The notes under the pieces were generated by a model. That model did no database searches and had not been told where the DNA came from. It saw nothing but the letters and a program-made list of their open reading frames with translations. From Apodemus sylvaticus (Eukaryota; Chordata; Mammalia; Rodentia; Muridae), in NCBI RefSeq assembly GCF_947179515.1, contig NC_067473.1:83730013-83794012 (forward strand): a DNA stretch of 64,000 nt, in the 5' to 3' direction. This document shows positions 36,437 to 45,963 of the stretch, in pieces (positions within the stretch are counted from its first letter, which is position 1; each line of letters opens with the position of its first letter). A program made the position numbers and the translations under genes.

Positions 36437-37919
36437 TACATAAGATTCTCTTTTTAACAGTTCTCCAGGTCTCTGGATTTGATGGCCATGTGTTGAGATG
36501 ATTTTACTTTGCTAATTCTGACAATTTCTTTTCTTGCTAACTTAATTACTTTCATTAATTTAAATATCTGATTTTTGGTGCTAGGGATTATGTCGGGCCC
36601 TCAGACATGTTAGGCAAGCACTATATCACTCCCAGACCTTGTATTTTGAATACAAGTATCCTCAAGCTTCATTTTCCCAGGTTTTCTCTTCTCGTCTGTC
36701 TGAGAGAGCTACTGCTAGTGTTTGTTCAAATGCTTTGGCCTGCTCAGGACTCACAGTGATGCCAAGGGTTAGAAAAGATAGTTTTGTCATGCTCAGTCTA
36801 TTTTGTATAAGTCTTCAAGTTAACATCTCCCTTAAAGGAAAGTCATTTCCTACAGAGGAAAGCATTTTCTACTGCTATACTCATAGACAAAGTATAAGAA
36901 AACTAAATACCAAGGGAGTCTAGTTTCTAAAACAAACTTGACTCTTTAATTTCTGTTTGAATCACATGCTGGGAAATAGACCTTTCTGCTTTGAGTGCAC
37001 TCTTCCAGAATCTGAATTCTTTGGGAATTGTTCACTTACACTCTCAGCTGGTATCAGGAAAATCCACTCCCTTTGGAGCTCCAGGCTCCAGCTCTTACCC
37101 ACAGCATTTGTTAGTATTCTGTTCTGTATGTAATAAGGCCTGAGGTGCTACACAGTAACCACTCTACCAGGTATCCACAAAGTTTTAAAAAAGAGTGGTT
37201 GGAATCGAAACCACTTCCAGTATTGCAGAGCCTAGACCTACAACATGGGGAAATGTACCTGTTACACTTAACTATTTGTTGGGGGGCATGGACAGTCCCA
37301 GTTCTTCACTATTTCTTGATTGAATTCTTTGCAATATGATTTTGCAACATCTTCTATAAAGAGGTTAGTATATTTTCCCAGCCTTTGGCTTGGGTTCATC
37401 CATGAGTCTCTTTTGGCTCAAATAATAATTAATGATTATTAGCTGCATTTCCAGCACTGCTCTGAGAACATGCTTGCTGGTCCCAAGAGGAAGAAGGACA
37501 TTAAAGTATAACCCAATGTCCTCAGCCAGTAATAGCATAGCATAGCCAATCCCTGCCTCACTTTTGAATATGTGAACAAACTCAAGCAAAAATTTGTATG
37601 GCTGGGAATGTAGCTCATGGTAAAGCACATTCTTAGCATGCATGGAAACTGGTTTTATTCCTAGCTTCATACACACAAACACATATTCATAAAACAAAAA
37701 CACCCAGAAATTCATCTGGACTAGAAGATTTTAAAATAAATTGTTATTTTATGACATTAAATGTTGTAATGATTCATTATAATCATCAATAAGTGAGTTA
37801 ACCTGCAACTAAATATGTAATTAAACATTCTATTGTCTCAAGGGAAAGTGGGAATTTCTGGAAATCAGTGTTGTACATGCAGCTCCTTAATTATGAAGGT
37901 TCCTTCCCACAAAAGAAAA

Positions 37920-37975
<56 letters not shown>

Positions 37976-40900
37976 GACAGAGAGAGACAGAGAGACAGAG
38001 AGACAGAGAGAGACAGAGAGACAAAGAAACACAGAGAGACAGAGAGAGGGAGAGAGAACCCAGGGGGATTTTTTTTTTTTTTTTTTTTTTTTTACCGATA
38101 GTGGCTTCTTGAGGTTAAAGTCTTCTTCTTGTCTTAATTGACGCAAGGTGTCTTCTACCAGGTGACTTCGTCTGACTCTCAGTATAAAGAATGGGAATTT
38201 TATCTTTTCTGGAGATGCCATGGCTTCAGACTTTTAGAAAAAGAATTTTTTTTTTTAGTTGGTTCTCTTTTGTACCTTTAATACTATCAGGGATAAAAGT
38301 GTAAATGGTGGAGCAGGCCTACAATCCCTGGGATGGAGGCTGGAGGATTGAAAATCTGGGGCTGGTGAGATGGCTTAGTGGGCAAAGGAACTTGCTGCCC
38401 AGCCTCCTAACCTCAGTTACCTCTCTGGAACCTCCATGCTGGAGAGGGTGAGAACTGACTCAAGGAAGCTGTCCTCTGAACTCCATATGTAGATGGCAGC
38501 ACATACTTGTATAGGACATGAACATAAAAATATTTTTAAAAAGAAATTCAAGGCCATCTTGGGTATATATACACGGCTCAAATTCAAGGCTGGCCCAGGC
38601 TACATGGTATCCTACCTTTTTTACAAAAAAAAAAAAAAAATTCCTAAAAATTTTTTAAGTACTTCTTTATTGTTTGTTCTTTTGTTTTTGCTATTGCAAA
38701 AAGTGCCATGCCCATCCCCACCCCCGCCCTTGCCCCCACCCATTCAACCTTGTGAGTGCTGGAATACAGGCACAGTGCATCAGACTTGACTTAGATAAAA
38801 TAGTTTTAATAAAAAATATCTTTTGTATCTTGCTGCCACCACTCTATGTACTTATAATTTAAGAAAGGTGTTATTAAATTGTAAGATAATACAATTATAG
38901 GATCAAACAAGTTGTAGCACCTAGCGTTCATGTGCATAACTGAGTTACCAGCCATGAACAGTTAAGTAGTTAAAAATGTCTACAATCTCTTACTATAGTA
39001 ATCATAATGTTGATATCAAACCTGCTAAGAGAACAATCTTCTACCAACCTCCAGAAGTCCAGTGTTCCATGTAAACCTCAGAAATGATTCTAAGGGCTAT
39101 GGGGCAGATGAGGAAAACTGATGCCAACAGGAAGAGGATAAATAGAAAGACATTCTCCGAGAAAATAATAAGCATTCACTTTCAAAGTGTAATCTCATAG
39201 AATAAGCTTTAAATTGAACCAGAAAAATAGTTGGTTATTTCCATACACTTATGCTACTACTATTGCAGCAGTTGGCCAGGACAGTCATTATCTTGAACGA
39301 TTCATCTCTAGGTCAGATTGATGATTATTCTTTTCTCCTGTGGTAGTGTGCATAGAACCTTTGAGGACCATAAAAGTTAGCCAATGGGAATGAAGCTTCC
39401 AAGTCAGTACCTGCTTGATTTCCATTATGTTCTATGAGTCAAGTTTTCAGTGTCTTTGATGGTAGGACCTATATCATACCCTGTCCCTGCAGGCTCAGGG
39501 ACCTTCACAGAAGACGGGGTGGTAAGACTGTAAATTCAGGAGTGGTGGATGGGCAAGAGTAATTGGACTGGGGATTAAAAACAGGTGGAATGGAGAGAAA
39601 AAAATTAAATTAGGAAGGTAGAAGGGTGAGGGTGGCTGTGGAAGGAGCTTGATGAGAAGCTAATATGATCAAAATCCATTATATGAAATTCTCAAAGAAT
39701 TAGCAAAATAGTATTCAAATATATTTGTGCTTATAAGTCAAGCTCTGAGAAACTGGGCAGGTGGGGGCATACCCTCTCAGGGGCGGGGGCAGGGAGTAGG
39801 GGGATGGGGTGAAGAACTTGGGGAGAGGGATTAGGAAGGGGCAATTTTTGGAATTAAGTAAATAAATAATTTATTAAAAATTAAATTAAAACATTTAATA
39901 AAAAATAATAACTGAAAAAATGTTAAACTGGAAGCAGTATGAGATGACCAACCCACAGAGGAATGAGGTGACCAAAATTAGCAGATTAAAGGATTGAATC
40001 CTGAAAAGAAATTTGAGCTAGCATTTGCCTTAAATTACTTCAGAAGAAAGAACTAGTAGTAACTGCAAAATTAACAAAAGTGGTAGACCAACACATGTGA
40101 TAAAATGTTTATACCTGAGGGTCTTGGAAAAGGGTACCACTATTTTTACTTTAAATGTTTTAAATTTTTCATCACACACACACACACAAACAAAAAATTG
40201 TTAGCCATATTGGCTTGAAGATCATTTAACTGCTTTCCAAAGATTCATGTGAAACTTTGTCTCTAGTGTGGCCATAATTAGCTTTTATTGGACCTCCAAG
40301 GAGATACTTAGATCATGGGGCACTACCCTTGGAGGGGATTACTATGAGCCTCACAGAGTGGGTTATTTCCTGTCAGAACAGGTTGTTACAAAGTGAGGCC
40401 ATCCAATGCAGCTGGCCTATATGACACATAGCAACGTCCTGCTGTGTTTCTCCTCATGTTTTAATGCTGGTGGTGGGAGACAGGGTAGTGACAAAATAAG
40501 AACACCTATCAGGCAGGATTCCTACATCACGTCAGTGAACATTTGAGTTAAATAAATCTCTTTTTAAAGGATATAGCCTAAGTTATTTTGGCATAGTAAA
40601 AGAAAACATACATACCTGCAGTTTTACATTTGAGTCACAGTTCATTAATAAAATTTTGGATGGCAAATCAAAGATAAATAAAAAATCACTGAAAACAACG
40701 ATATCAAAGGATTCTTTAGATAACTGAAAAAAGAAAAAAGAAGCAAACAGTTTTGACTATGAAAAAATAACATTCATTCCTTTCCTAATATCACCACTAT
40801 ATTTATTGCTATTACAATAAAGCACCTCCTCTTCCTTCTGTCTGTCTGTCTTTCCTTCTTTGTTTTTGAGACAAAATGTCATATATTCTAGGTTAACCTC

Positions 40901-42224
40901 AAACTATGTCCCAGAGAATGATCTTGCACCTCTTTTTTAAATTATTTTTAAAATTTTAATTTATTTTATTATTTTAAGTGTATGGGTTTTATTGTTGCAT
41001 GCGTGTTTGTCTTTGACATGCATGTACTGTATGCAATGTCCAAAGATGCCAGAAGATGATATCTGAGAACTAGAGTTGATATGTCCTCGAACTAGAGTTG
41101 CAGACAGTTGTGAACTACTAAATGGGTTCTGGGGATGGAACCAGGTTCCCTGGAAGAACATTCAGGTCTTTTAACCATAGAACCATCTTTCCAGCCCTGA
41201 CCTTGCACTTCTGATCCTCTATCTTCTACCAAAGTATAAAGATTACACTCACTGCCATACCTGGTTATGCAGCTTATCAAGAACTCAAGCTTCCATTTGT
41301 TCTAAGCCAATACTCTACCAAATGAGCTACATATCTAGCCCTTAGAGATATTTTTTTGGTACTAAACATTTATTTTGAAACAATTACAGGTTTATTTAAG
41401 ACTATAAAACAATATAAAGGAAATCCTGTAATATGTTTTATATAATTTCCCCCAATAGTATCATCTTTTTTTCATCTTTCTTTTTTTTATTCGATATATT
41501 CTTTATTTACATTTCAAGTGATTTTCCCTTTCCTAGATCCCTCCTCTCCGAAAGTCCCATAAGCCCTCTTCCCTCCCCTGCTCCCCAATCCACCCCTTCC
41601 CGCTTCCCTGTCCTGGTATTCCTCTACACTCCAGCACTGAGCCTTTCCAGGACCACGGGCCACTCCTTCCTTAGTAGGCTTCATCCCAGGGATGCAGAGA
41701 TAGTTCAATATACAGAAATCCATCAATGTAATCCAATACATATACAAACTCAAAGAAAAAAATGCATGGTCATTTCATTAGATGCTGAAAAAGCATTTGA
41801 TAAAATTCAGCATCCTTTTATGTTAAAGGTCTTGGAAAGAACAGGAATTCAAGGCCCATACCTAAACATATTAAAAGCAAACCAGTAGCCAACATCAAAC
41901 TAAATGGAGAGAAACTTGAAGCAATCCCACTAAAATCAGAGATAATTTTATAAGGAAATAAATTTGTTTTATGAGCAAAATGTTTAAGTTTTCAATGGCA
42001 TGCAACTTAGCAAATTTAGTATTGCAATAAGTACATTTTCTGATGTAGGGATGACATAGTTGCTAGCATGTCCTGCTTTAAGTCATGAACATTCTTACAA
42101 GGTGATGTGTTATACTTACCACATTGTTATGCCGTATGAACATTCTTACTTCCTCAGTATAGAAGTTAAAGATGCCAGAAAGCTCAGGTATGATGAAGGC
42201 ATTTTCTGCAAGTTGACAGTTAGC
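28578..42224 (-). CDS. Herc6: HERC5/HERC6-type HECT E3 ligase, C-terminal ten coding exons (partial)
   Basis: Ten exons on the - strand (42224-42120, 40723-40616, 38230-38096, 35770-35627, 33919-33753, 32252-32189, 31886-31816, 29405-29222, 29133-29031, 28786-28578) join to 1,290 nt: 429 residues and a stop with no frame break, and every junction has AG/GT sites. The HECT domain begins near FPFFILRVRRSHLVEDTL and ends INNNKGFVG; the catalytic Cys is in LTCHSILDLP (28674-28676). Proteins of this type transfer ISG15 or ubiquitin; human HERC5 is the main ISG15 ligase and in mouse Herc6 takes that role. In human HERC5 is next to PYURF; rodents are reported to lack Herc5, hence Herc6 by position, though HERC5 versus HERC6 is not decided by sequence here. 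The N-terminal RCC1-like repeats were not found and probably lie past the right edge. Confidence 0.9.
29031..29133 (-). CDS. Herc6: HERC coding exon 9
   Basis: Acceptor GTTCTCAAG, donor T/GTAAGT. Encodes NSKYENGYEKSHPTILLFWK and AFHELTLDEKKKFL, the conserved HECT FWKAFH segment. 103 bp, leaving phase 1. Confidence 0.93.
29222..29405 (-). CDS. Herc6: HERC coding exon 8
   Basis: Acceptor CTTCCCTCAAG, donor AAT/GTAAGT. Encodes RDYVYKCVDHIFNISIKTIY, EEFRRGFYKVC and the FQPEELMEAIIGNASCDWKQ loop of the HECT domain. 184 bp. Confidence 0.93.
30290..30610 (+). mobile_element. Ancient MaLR (MST/MLT1-like) LTR in HERC intron
   Basis: Resembles the old mammalian MaLR LTRs: ATGGTGGGACCTTTGGAGAG near the left, GAACTGTGCCATAAAACTCT, CTTATAAAGTTACCCAGTAT and AATAAAAGTGGACTAAG at the right. 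Diverged, boundaries approximate. Confidence 0.65.
30941..31450 (+). mobile_element. Rodent ERVL-type solo LTR with 5-bp target duplication
   Basis: Begins TGTAGTGACTATTCCTGG, has a TATA-like CCTATATAAGGACATTGG (about 31239), ends GACTAATATA. Perfect duplication AACAG at 30936-30940 and 31451-31455. A 39-bp unit is tandemly repeated inside (31167-31205 and from 31206). Confidence 0.85.
31816..31886 (-). CDS. Herc6: HERC coding exon 7
   Basis: Acceptor TTTGTTACAG, donor AA/GTAAGT. Encodes IYWDQEDVHLITDGNSVPVN and ENN; the split Lys leads into RDYV of the next exon. 71 bp. Confidence 0.92.
32189..32252 (-). CDS. Herc6: HERC coding exon 6
   Basis: Acceptor TTTCAATAG, donor TCT/GTGAGT. Encodes NLQEVLNCGADDIEELHMYF S. 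64 bp, shortest of the set; it restores phase 0 with exon 5. Confidence 0.9.
32893..33470. repeat. AT-rich minisatellite in HERC intron
   Basis: About a dozen diverged tandem units of roughly 45-60 bp, each built on a core like TTATAAACCATATCTATGTA, then a cacttata-type block and an atagcactatat-type block. Unit length varies. Confidence 0.85.
33753..33919 (-). CDS. Herc6: HERC coding exon 5
   Basis: Acceptor GTATTTTCCAG, donor GGGAG/GTAAGT. Encodes PKFEKSSYFLFGILCGLSLR, then NLPFPLALYKKLLDQKPSLE and DLKELSPLLG, the well-conserved HECT N-lobe core. 167 bp. Confidence 0.94.
33930..35620. other. HERC intron: old B1 fragments, (GT)n, no exon seen
   Basis: Antisense B1 remnant at about 34140-34275, a short GT repeat at about 35110-35138 and a diverged sense B1 at about 35185-35310. 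The frames at 34423-34888 show no recognisable domain. Confidence 0.55.
35627..35770 (-). CDS. Herc6: HERC coding exon 4
   Basis: Acceptor TTCTTTTTTTAG, donor ACT/GTAAGT. Encodes VEFIREIRPEGYGVSSEFFH, CIFEEMTSPQYGMFMYPEEG and SNMWFPAT. 144 bp, phase 0 at both ends. Confidence 0.94.
36200..36432. repeat. (TA)n/(TG)n/(CA)n compound microsatellite
   Basis: (TA)13 at about 36200-36226, (TG) to 36247, long TATA/CATA alternation to about 36375, then (AC)n at 36403-36432. Alternating purine-pyrimidine throughout. Confidence 0.9.
36440..37910. other. HERC intron, ID-like SINE remnants, no exon seen
   Basis: An antisense ID-like remnant at about 36580-36640 (GGTGCTAGGGATTATGTCGG) and a sense one at about 37600-37690 (GGCTGGGAATGTAGCTCATG). 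Remaining DNA unassigned. Confidence 0.5.
37913..38093. repeat. (GAAA)n-(GAGACA)n-T25 compound repeat abutting a splice donor
   Basis: (GAAA)n at about 37913-37975, GAGACA/GAGAGACA units to about 38058, then CCCAGGGGGA and 25 T at 38069-38093. On the gene's strand the T tract reads as A25 directly after the GT of the exon-3 donor. Confidence 0.95.
38096..38230 (-). CDS. Herc6: HERC coding exon 3 (start of HECT domain)
   Basis: Acceptor TTTCTAAAAG, donor TCG/GTAAAA. Encodes SEAMASPEKIKFPFFILRVR, RSHLVEDTLRQLRQEEDFNL and KKPLS. 135 bp, phase 0 at both ends. The donor deviates from GTAAGT and runs into the A25 tract; all downstream exons use GTAAGT or GTGAGT. Confidence 0.93.
38361..38560 (+). 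mobile_element. B2/B3 SINE
   Basis: GGGGCTGGTGAGATGGCTTA head, CAAAGGAACTTGCTGCCCAG tRNA part, AACTGACTCAAGGAAGCTGT and an A-rich end. An adjacent B1-like remnant follows (38560-38620). Confidence 0.85.
38630..40190. other. HERC intron, no recognised feature
   Basis: Short (CCCCA)-rich patch at about 38706-38750 and A/T-rich DNA; nothing exon-like identified on the - strand. Confidence 0.45.
40200..40600 (+). mobile_element. Ancient MLT1-like LTR in HERC intron
   Basis: Resembles a MaLR/MLT1 LTR: CCTTGGAGGGGATTACTATG, GCAACGTCCTGCTGTGTTTC and an AAATAAATCTCTTTTTAAAG plus AAGTTATTTTGGCATAGTAA right end. Diverged. Confidence 0.5.
40616..40723 (-). CDS. Herc6: HERC coding exon 2 (pre-HECT)
   Basis: Acceptor TTCTTTTTTCAG, donor CAG/GTATGT. 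Encodes LSKESFDIVVFSDFLFIFDL and PSKILLMNCDSNVKLQ. The FIFDLPSKI segment is a hallmark of the HERC5/6 region just before HECT. 108 bp, phase 0. Confidence 0.9.
40940..41205 (-). mobile_element. B3-type SINE, antisense
   Basis: Contains GGATGGAACCAGGTTCCCTG, GAAGAACATTCAGGTCTTTT and AACCATAGAACCATCTTTCC, the reversed B3 head, with an A-tail remnant (TTTTAATTTATTTTATTATT) at its left. Confidence 0.85.
41463..41940 (-). mobile_element. 5'-inverted L1 insertion (- strand)
   Basis: Left part (about 41468-41673) is an antisense L1 3' UTR starting with a T-rich tail and TTTATTCGATATATTCTTTA. Right part (about 41674-41940) is an ORF2 piece on the + strand (HGHFIRC-frame remnant; MVISLDAEKAFDKIQHPFML is open). 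Opposite orientations indicate twin priming. No clear target duplication found. It sits inside the HERC intron. Confidence 0.85.
42120..42224 (-). CDS. Herc6: HERC coding exon 1 of those in the window
   Basis: Acceptor TTCTCTTTAAG, donor GTG/GTAAGT. Encodes ANCQLAENAFIIPELSGIFN and FYTEEVRMFIRHNNV, matching the HERC5/6 mid-region. Phase 0 at both ends. The exon preceding it was not found in the remaining 21.8 kb. Confidence 0.85.
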
Positions 42225-42424
42225 CTTAAAGAGAACATGACCTCAAATTTCATTTTCTATTAATAAATTATGTAATGTGTAAAACCTAGATTCATATGCA
42301 TATATACATTTGTCAGTGACTGAGTAAGTGTGTTTTAGACTAATTGAATTCGATGGGATAAACTTCACTCCACATATTTCACTGAAAAATCAAATTCTGT
42401 CACTCATGAATTTTCCATCTGCAA

Positions 42425-42605
42425 GGTGGTGGTGGTATACATCTTTAATCCAATTTTCCATCTGCCAGGTGGTGGTGGTGTACATCTTTAATCCAAGCAC
42501 TCAGTAGGCAGAGACAGATGGATTTCTGAGAGGCCAACCTGGACTACAGGGAGAGTTCCAGGGCAGTCAAGGCTTTACAGAGAAACTGTCTCAAAAAAAA
42601 GGAAC
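42425..42605 (+). mobile_element. B1 SINE with duplicated 5' end
   Basis: CTGCAAGGTGGTGGTGGTAT and CTGCCAGGTGGTGGTGGTGT give the 5' end twice (about 42420 and 42467). Then CAGAGACAGATGGATTTCTG, GGGAGAGTTCCAGGGCAGTC and an A-rich tail. Confidence 0.85.
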
Positions 42606-42701
42606 AAACAAACAGAACTCAAACAAACAAAATAAACAAAAACAACAACAAAAAAGAATTGTCCATCCTCATGGTATCTATCAGTCATTTAAAAAAATTC
42701 T

Positions 42702-42876
42702 GGCTGGGCAGTGGTGGTGCGCACCTTTAATTCTAGCACTTTGGAGGCAGAAGCAGGCCTTTAATTCTTGTACTTTGGAGGTAGATTTCTGAGTTTGAGG
42801 CCAGCCTGGTCTATAGAGTGAGTTCCAGGACAGCCAGGGCTGTACAGAGAAACCCTGTCTCGAAAAAAAAAAATCA
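42702..42876 (+). mobile_element. B1 SINE with internal duplication
   Basis: GGCTGGGCAGTGGTGGTGCG start, tail at 42864-42873. The segment CTTTAATTCTAGCACTTTGG is repeated as CTTTAATTCTTGTACTTTGG, giving one extra ~35-bp unit. Full body otherwise. Confidence 0.9.
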
Positions 42877-43644
42877 GGCTTCTCCATGGTATATTTTCTA
42901 GTGCCAATCTCTCTGTGCATTTACAGGACAGTTGGGTTTTTCCCTTTACTTACAAATACAAATGCTAGTCCTATGTCACTTTGTATGTGTGTTGTGTGTT
43001 GTCTTGCTTTTTTAATTTCATGCGTAGGTATTTTTGATACTCGAGGAAGCACTGTGTATATCCCAAAATACAATCCATGTAAGGCACTCATAGTCATTTT
43101 ACAAGGATCTTCTCAATAAATTTAATCAAAAAAATTTTAAAACTATCTTGGGGGAAGATATCATTTCATGTCAGAGTAAGAATGGAGGTCATGGAGGTCA
43201 TGGTAGGAACACTGGGGTAAGGAGTCCTTTAAAATTAGGGACAGGCCACAAAGAAAGTGACACATGTACTCTAAGACATGTATGGTAACAGAAGAACAAC
43301 TTAAAACTACATCTTCCAGGAGAGGAGAGACATAAGAGCTCCTGAGACATAGCCTCAGCAGAGCCTGCTCTGACCTCAGGCCAAATTCCTACTAGGCATT
43401 AAACCAAGACGCCTATGACCTTGAGAATAAATTACTGCCACCTTAGCCAAAGAAATGTTTTAAAAATAATAATTCTGTCCTATCTATGGCTTACTATACA
43501 GACAGTAACCAGCAAACATCATCCTAAATACAGAGAGTAATATTTTGTGTTTGGGCCCACATTGTTTACCAAAGCTATTCAGCCTGGATATTCGGTATCA
43601 CTCAGGGCAAGCCAATGAGTATGTGCAATGTTAAGAGTTTGTCT

Positions 43645-43855
43645 GCAGAAGGCTGGAGAGACAGCTCAGCAGTGAAGAACACTTGCTGCTCTTCTAGAGG
43701 ACCTGAGTTCAAATCCCAGCACAACTCCAGTTCGAAGGGATCCTGCACCCTCTTCTGCCCTCCACAGATACTTGTATACAAGTGGTGCACAGACATACAT
43801 GCAAGACAAACACCCATACATATAAATTAAAAATAAAGATTTATTTGAAAAAAAA
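43645..43855 (+). mobile_element. B3-type SINE
   Basis: GGCTGGAGAGACAGCTCAGC head, GAAGAACACTTGCTGCTCTT, GAGTTCAAATCCCAGCACAA B-box region, and an AAAATAAAGATTTATTTGAA-like end with A-tail. Confidence 0.92.
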
Positions 43856-44194
43856 ACAGGATATGGATTGCCCACGTGTAAGTAATCAGAAAGTAGCCAC
43901 ACATCTAGAATATAGTTTCTCATTAACTATGTATGTAAGGGGTATAATAAGGGGTCCCAGAAGAAACAATGCTCAGAAATCAATTATTTCAGTAAGCATG
44001 CAACCACAATTTATATGTACTATAGGAAAAAAAGATAAAAGAAAATGGTATTATTTCTAAATTATAGGATTACATGCACAGAAACTCAAAGGTGGAACCA
44101 CAATTTAGTATTAATGGGTAAATCTAGCAAGATTTCTACAAAATAATGGCAAATGGTTTGAGATTTAACTTTCAGAAGAGAAATTTAGGCTCAG

Positions 44195-44560
44195 GGAGGG
44201 ATATAGTTTAGTTATTAATTTGTGCCTAGCAAGAACAAAGCTCAAGTGTCAGTTCTCAGCACCTCATACAAATCCAGATGCAAATAAGTCTATAATATCA
44301 GCTATTGGGAGACAGAGAGAGGAGCACCAGAGGGTCAAGGTTATTTTCAATTATATAGTGGACTTGAGGTAGTCAAGAGTACATGAGGCCCTGGTAGAGA
44401 AAGAGAGAGACAGTGCTAGGACGATACACACAGAGTCATGGAGATATTTTACCAAAATTAAAAACTAAGATGAGCATCAGGAAAATCTTAGCACTTTGGA
44501 TGCTAAGGCAGGAAGACCAAGTGTTCTGAGCAAGCTATAACTTACTAGCAAAACCCTGGC
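44195..44560 (+). mobile_element. Old ID-like and B1-like SINE remnants
   Basis: ID-like GGGATATAGTTTAGTTATTA at about 44197, B1-like pieces at about 44290-44400 and again at 44463-44560 (CTTAGCACTTTGGATGCTAA). Confidence 0.5.
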
Positions 44561-44586
44561 CTTGACACAAAAACAACGTCAACAAA

Positions 44587-44690
44587 AGGGCTGTGTGGGA
44601 TGTAGCTTAGTTCTGTGCGGAGTGCTTCCCTAGCATCTGGGAAGCTGTAGGTTACATTTCCAGCACCACAAAAGATAAAAAGAAGTAGAA
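44587..44690 (+). mobile_element. ID (BC1-like) SINE
   Basis: GGGCTGTGTGGGATGTAGCT, GAGTGCTTCCCTAGCATCTG, then GGTTACATTTCCAGCACCAC, the ID/tRNA-Ala-like order of A and B boxes, followed by an A-rich tail that grades into the GGAA repeat. Confidence 0.75.
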
Positions 44691-45030
44691 AAGAAGAAGG
44701 GAAGGAAGGAAGGGAAGGAGGGAGGGGGGAAGGAGGGAGGAAGGGAAGGAGGGAGGGAAGGGAAGGAGGGAGGAAGGGAAGGAGGGAGGGAAGGGAAGGA
44801 GGGAGGGAGGGAAGGAAAGGAGGGAAGGAGGGAAGGAGGGAGGGAGGGAAGGGAAGGAGGGAGGGAGGGAAGGAGGGAAGGAGGGAGGGAGGGAAGGGAA
44901 GGAGGGAGGGAGGGAGGGATGGAGGGAAGGAGGGAGGGAAGGAGGGAAGGAGGGAGGGAGGGAGGGAGTGAGGGAAGGAGGGAGGGAGGGAGGGAAGGAA
45001 GGAGGGAGTGAGGAAAGGAGGGAGGGACAT
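44691..45030. repeat. (GGGA/GGAA)n polypurine microsatellite
   Basis: About 340 bp of GGGA and GGAA units with the purine strand on +. Probably grown from the A-rich tail of the adjacent ID element. It generates long Pro/Leu/Ser frames on the - strand that are not genes. Confidence 0.95.
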
Positions 45031-45249
45031 AACAATATTTTCATGCTTCAAAGGACACCATTGAGAAAGTGAAATAGATGCATAGAGTAAAGCAAAAGTA
45101 TAATAAAATCATATAAAGAATCTGTATATACTAACTATATGCACATATACATACATATATAATTATAAGTCAATAATAAAAACAAAGATAAAATAATTTT
45201 AAAGTAATCAAAAACATCTTCAAATAAGGTGTATTAGTCAATAACTACA

Positions 45250-45640
45250 TAAAAGGATGTTCAAACTTATTAAGTATTAGATGACAGGAAAATGTTACCC
45301 ATTATAGGAATATAATCAAAATAGCAAGTAATAAGTAGCTGAGAAGAATATGAAAATGTAATGTTCACACTTTCTTGACAGGAAGACAAAATTGTGCTGG
45401 TCTTTAGGAAATAAGCTAGGAGTGCCTCACACAACCGAGCTTCCATATGGCTCAGCAATTCTACTCCAAGCTGTTTGCTCAAAAGAAATTAAAACAATGA
45501 TTTATACAAAAACCTATACACAGATGCCAATAACCAGGACATGTAAATAACCCAAATATCCATCAGTTGCTGAAAGGTTAAAAGTATGGCATGTTTAGAC
45601 AGTGAATGGAAGAGATTTACTGACCCTGTAATAATGTAAG
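45250..45640 (+). mobile_element. Ancient L1 fragment (ORF2 3' region)
   Basis: Blocks such as TATGGCTCAGCAATTCTACT, AAAAACCTATACACAGATGC and CCCAAATATCCATCAGTTGC match the end of ORF2 in old mammalian L1. Confidence 0.7.
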
Positions 45641-45963
45641 GACTTAAAGAAGATTTGAGTAAATGACGAGATGCAGATGAGCAGACTTCAAGTTTGTGAA
45701 ATCATCTATTCTCTTTATAATTAGTCTATACACTCACACAAATCAATGTGAAGTCAGAAACATGGTCAACAACCCAGCACACTTGGGTTGAACACTTGGG
45801 GTACTGAGGTGGTGGTTGGCCTGAGAACACAAAGAACCCCTTTCTACCATAAATCAGAAATGAGACAAAACAAAAACTCTAATAAACAGAATTTGGAAAT
45901 AAAAAAGTAGATTTAAATACTATATTAAGTCTAAAAATCCTAAGAATAAAAGTCTTGGCCTAT

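Noticed and set aside
36130..36437. Tyr/Ile/Cys/Val-rich frames on both strands
   Set aside because: Translation of TA/TG/CA microsatellites.
44545..45051. Pro/Leu/Ser-rich frames on the - strand
   Set aside because: Translation of the GGGA/GGAA repeat.
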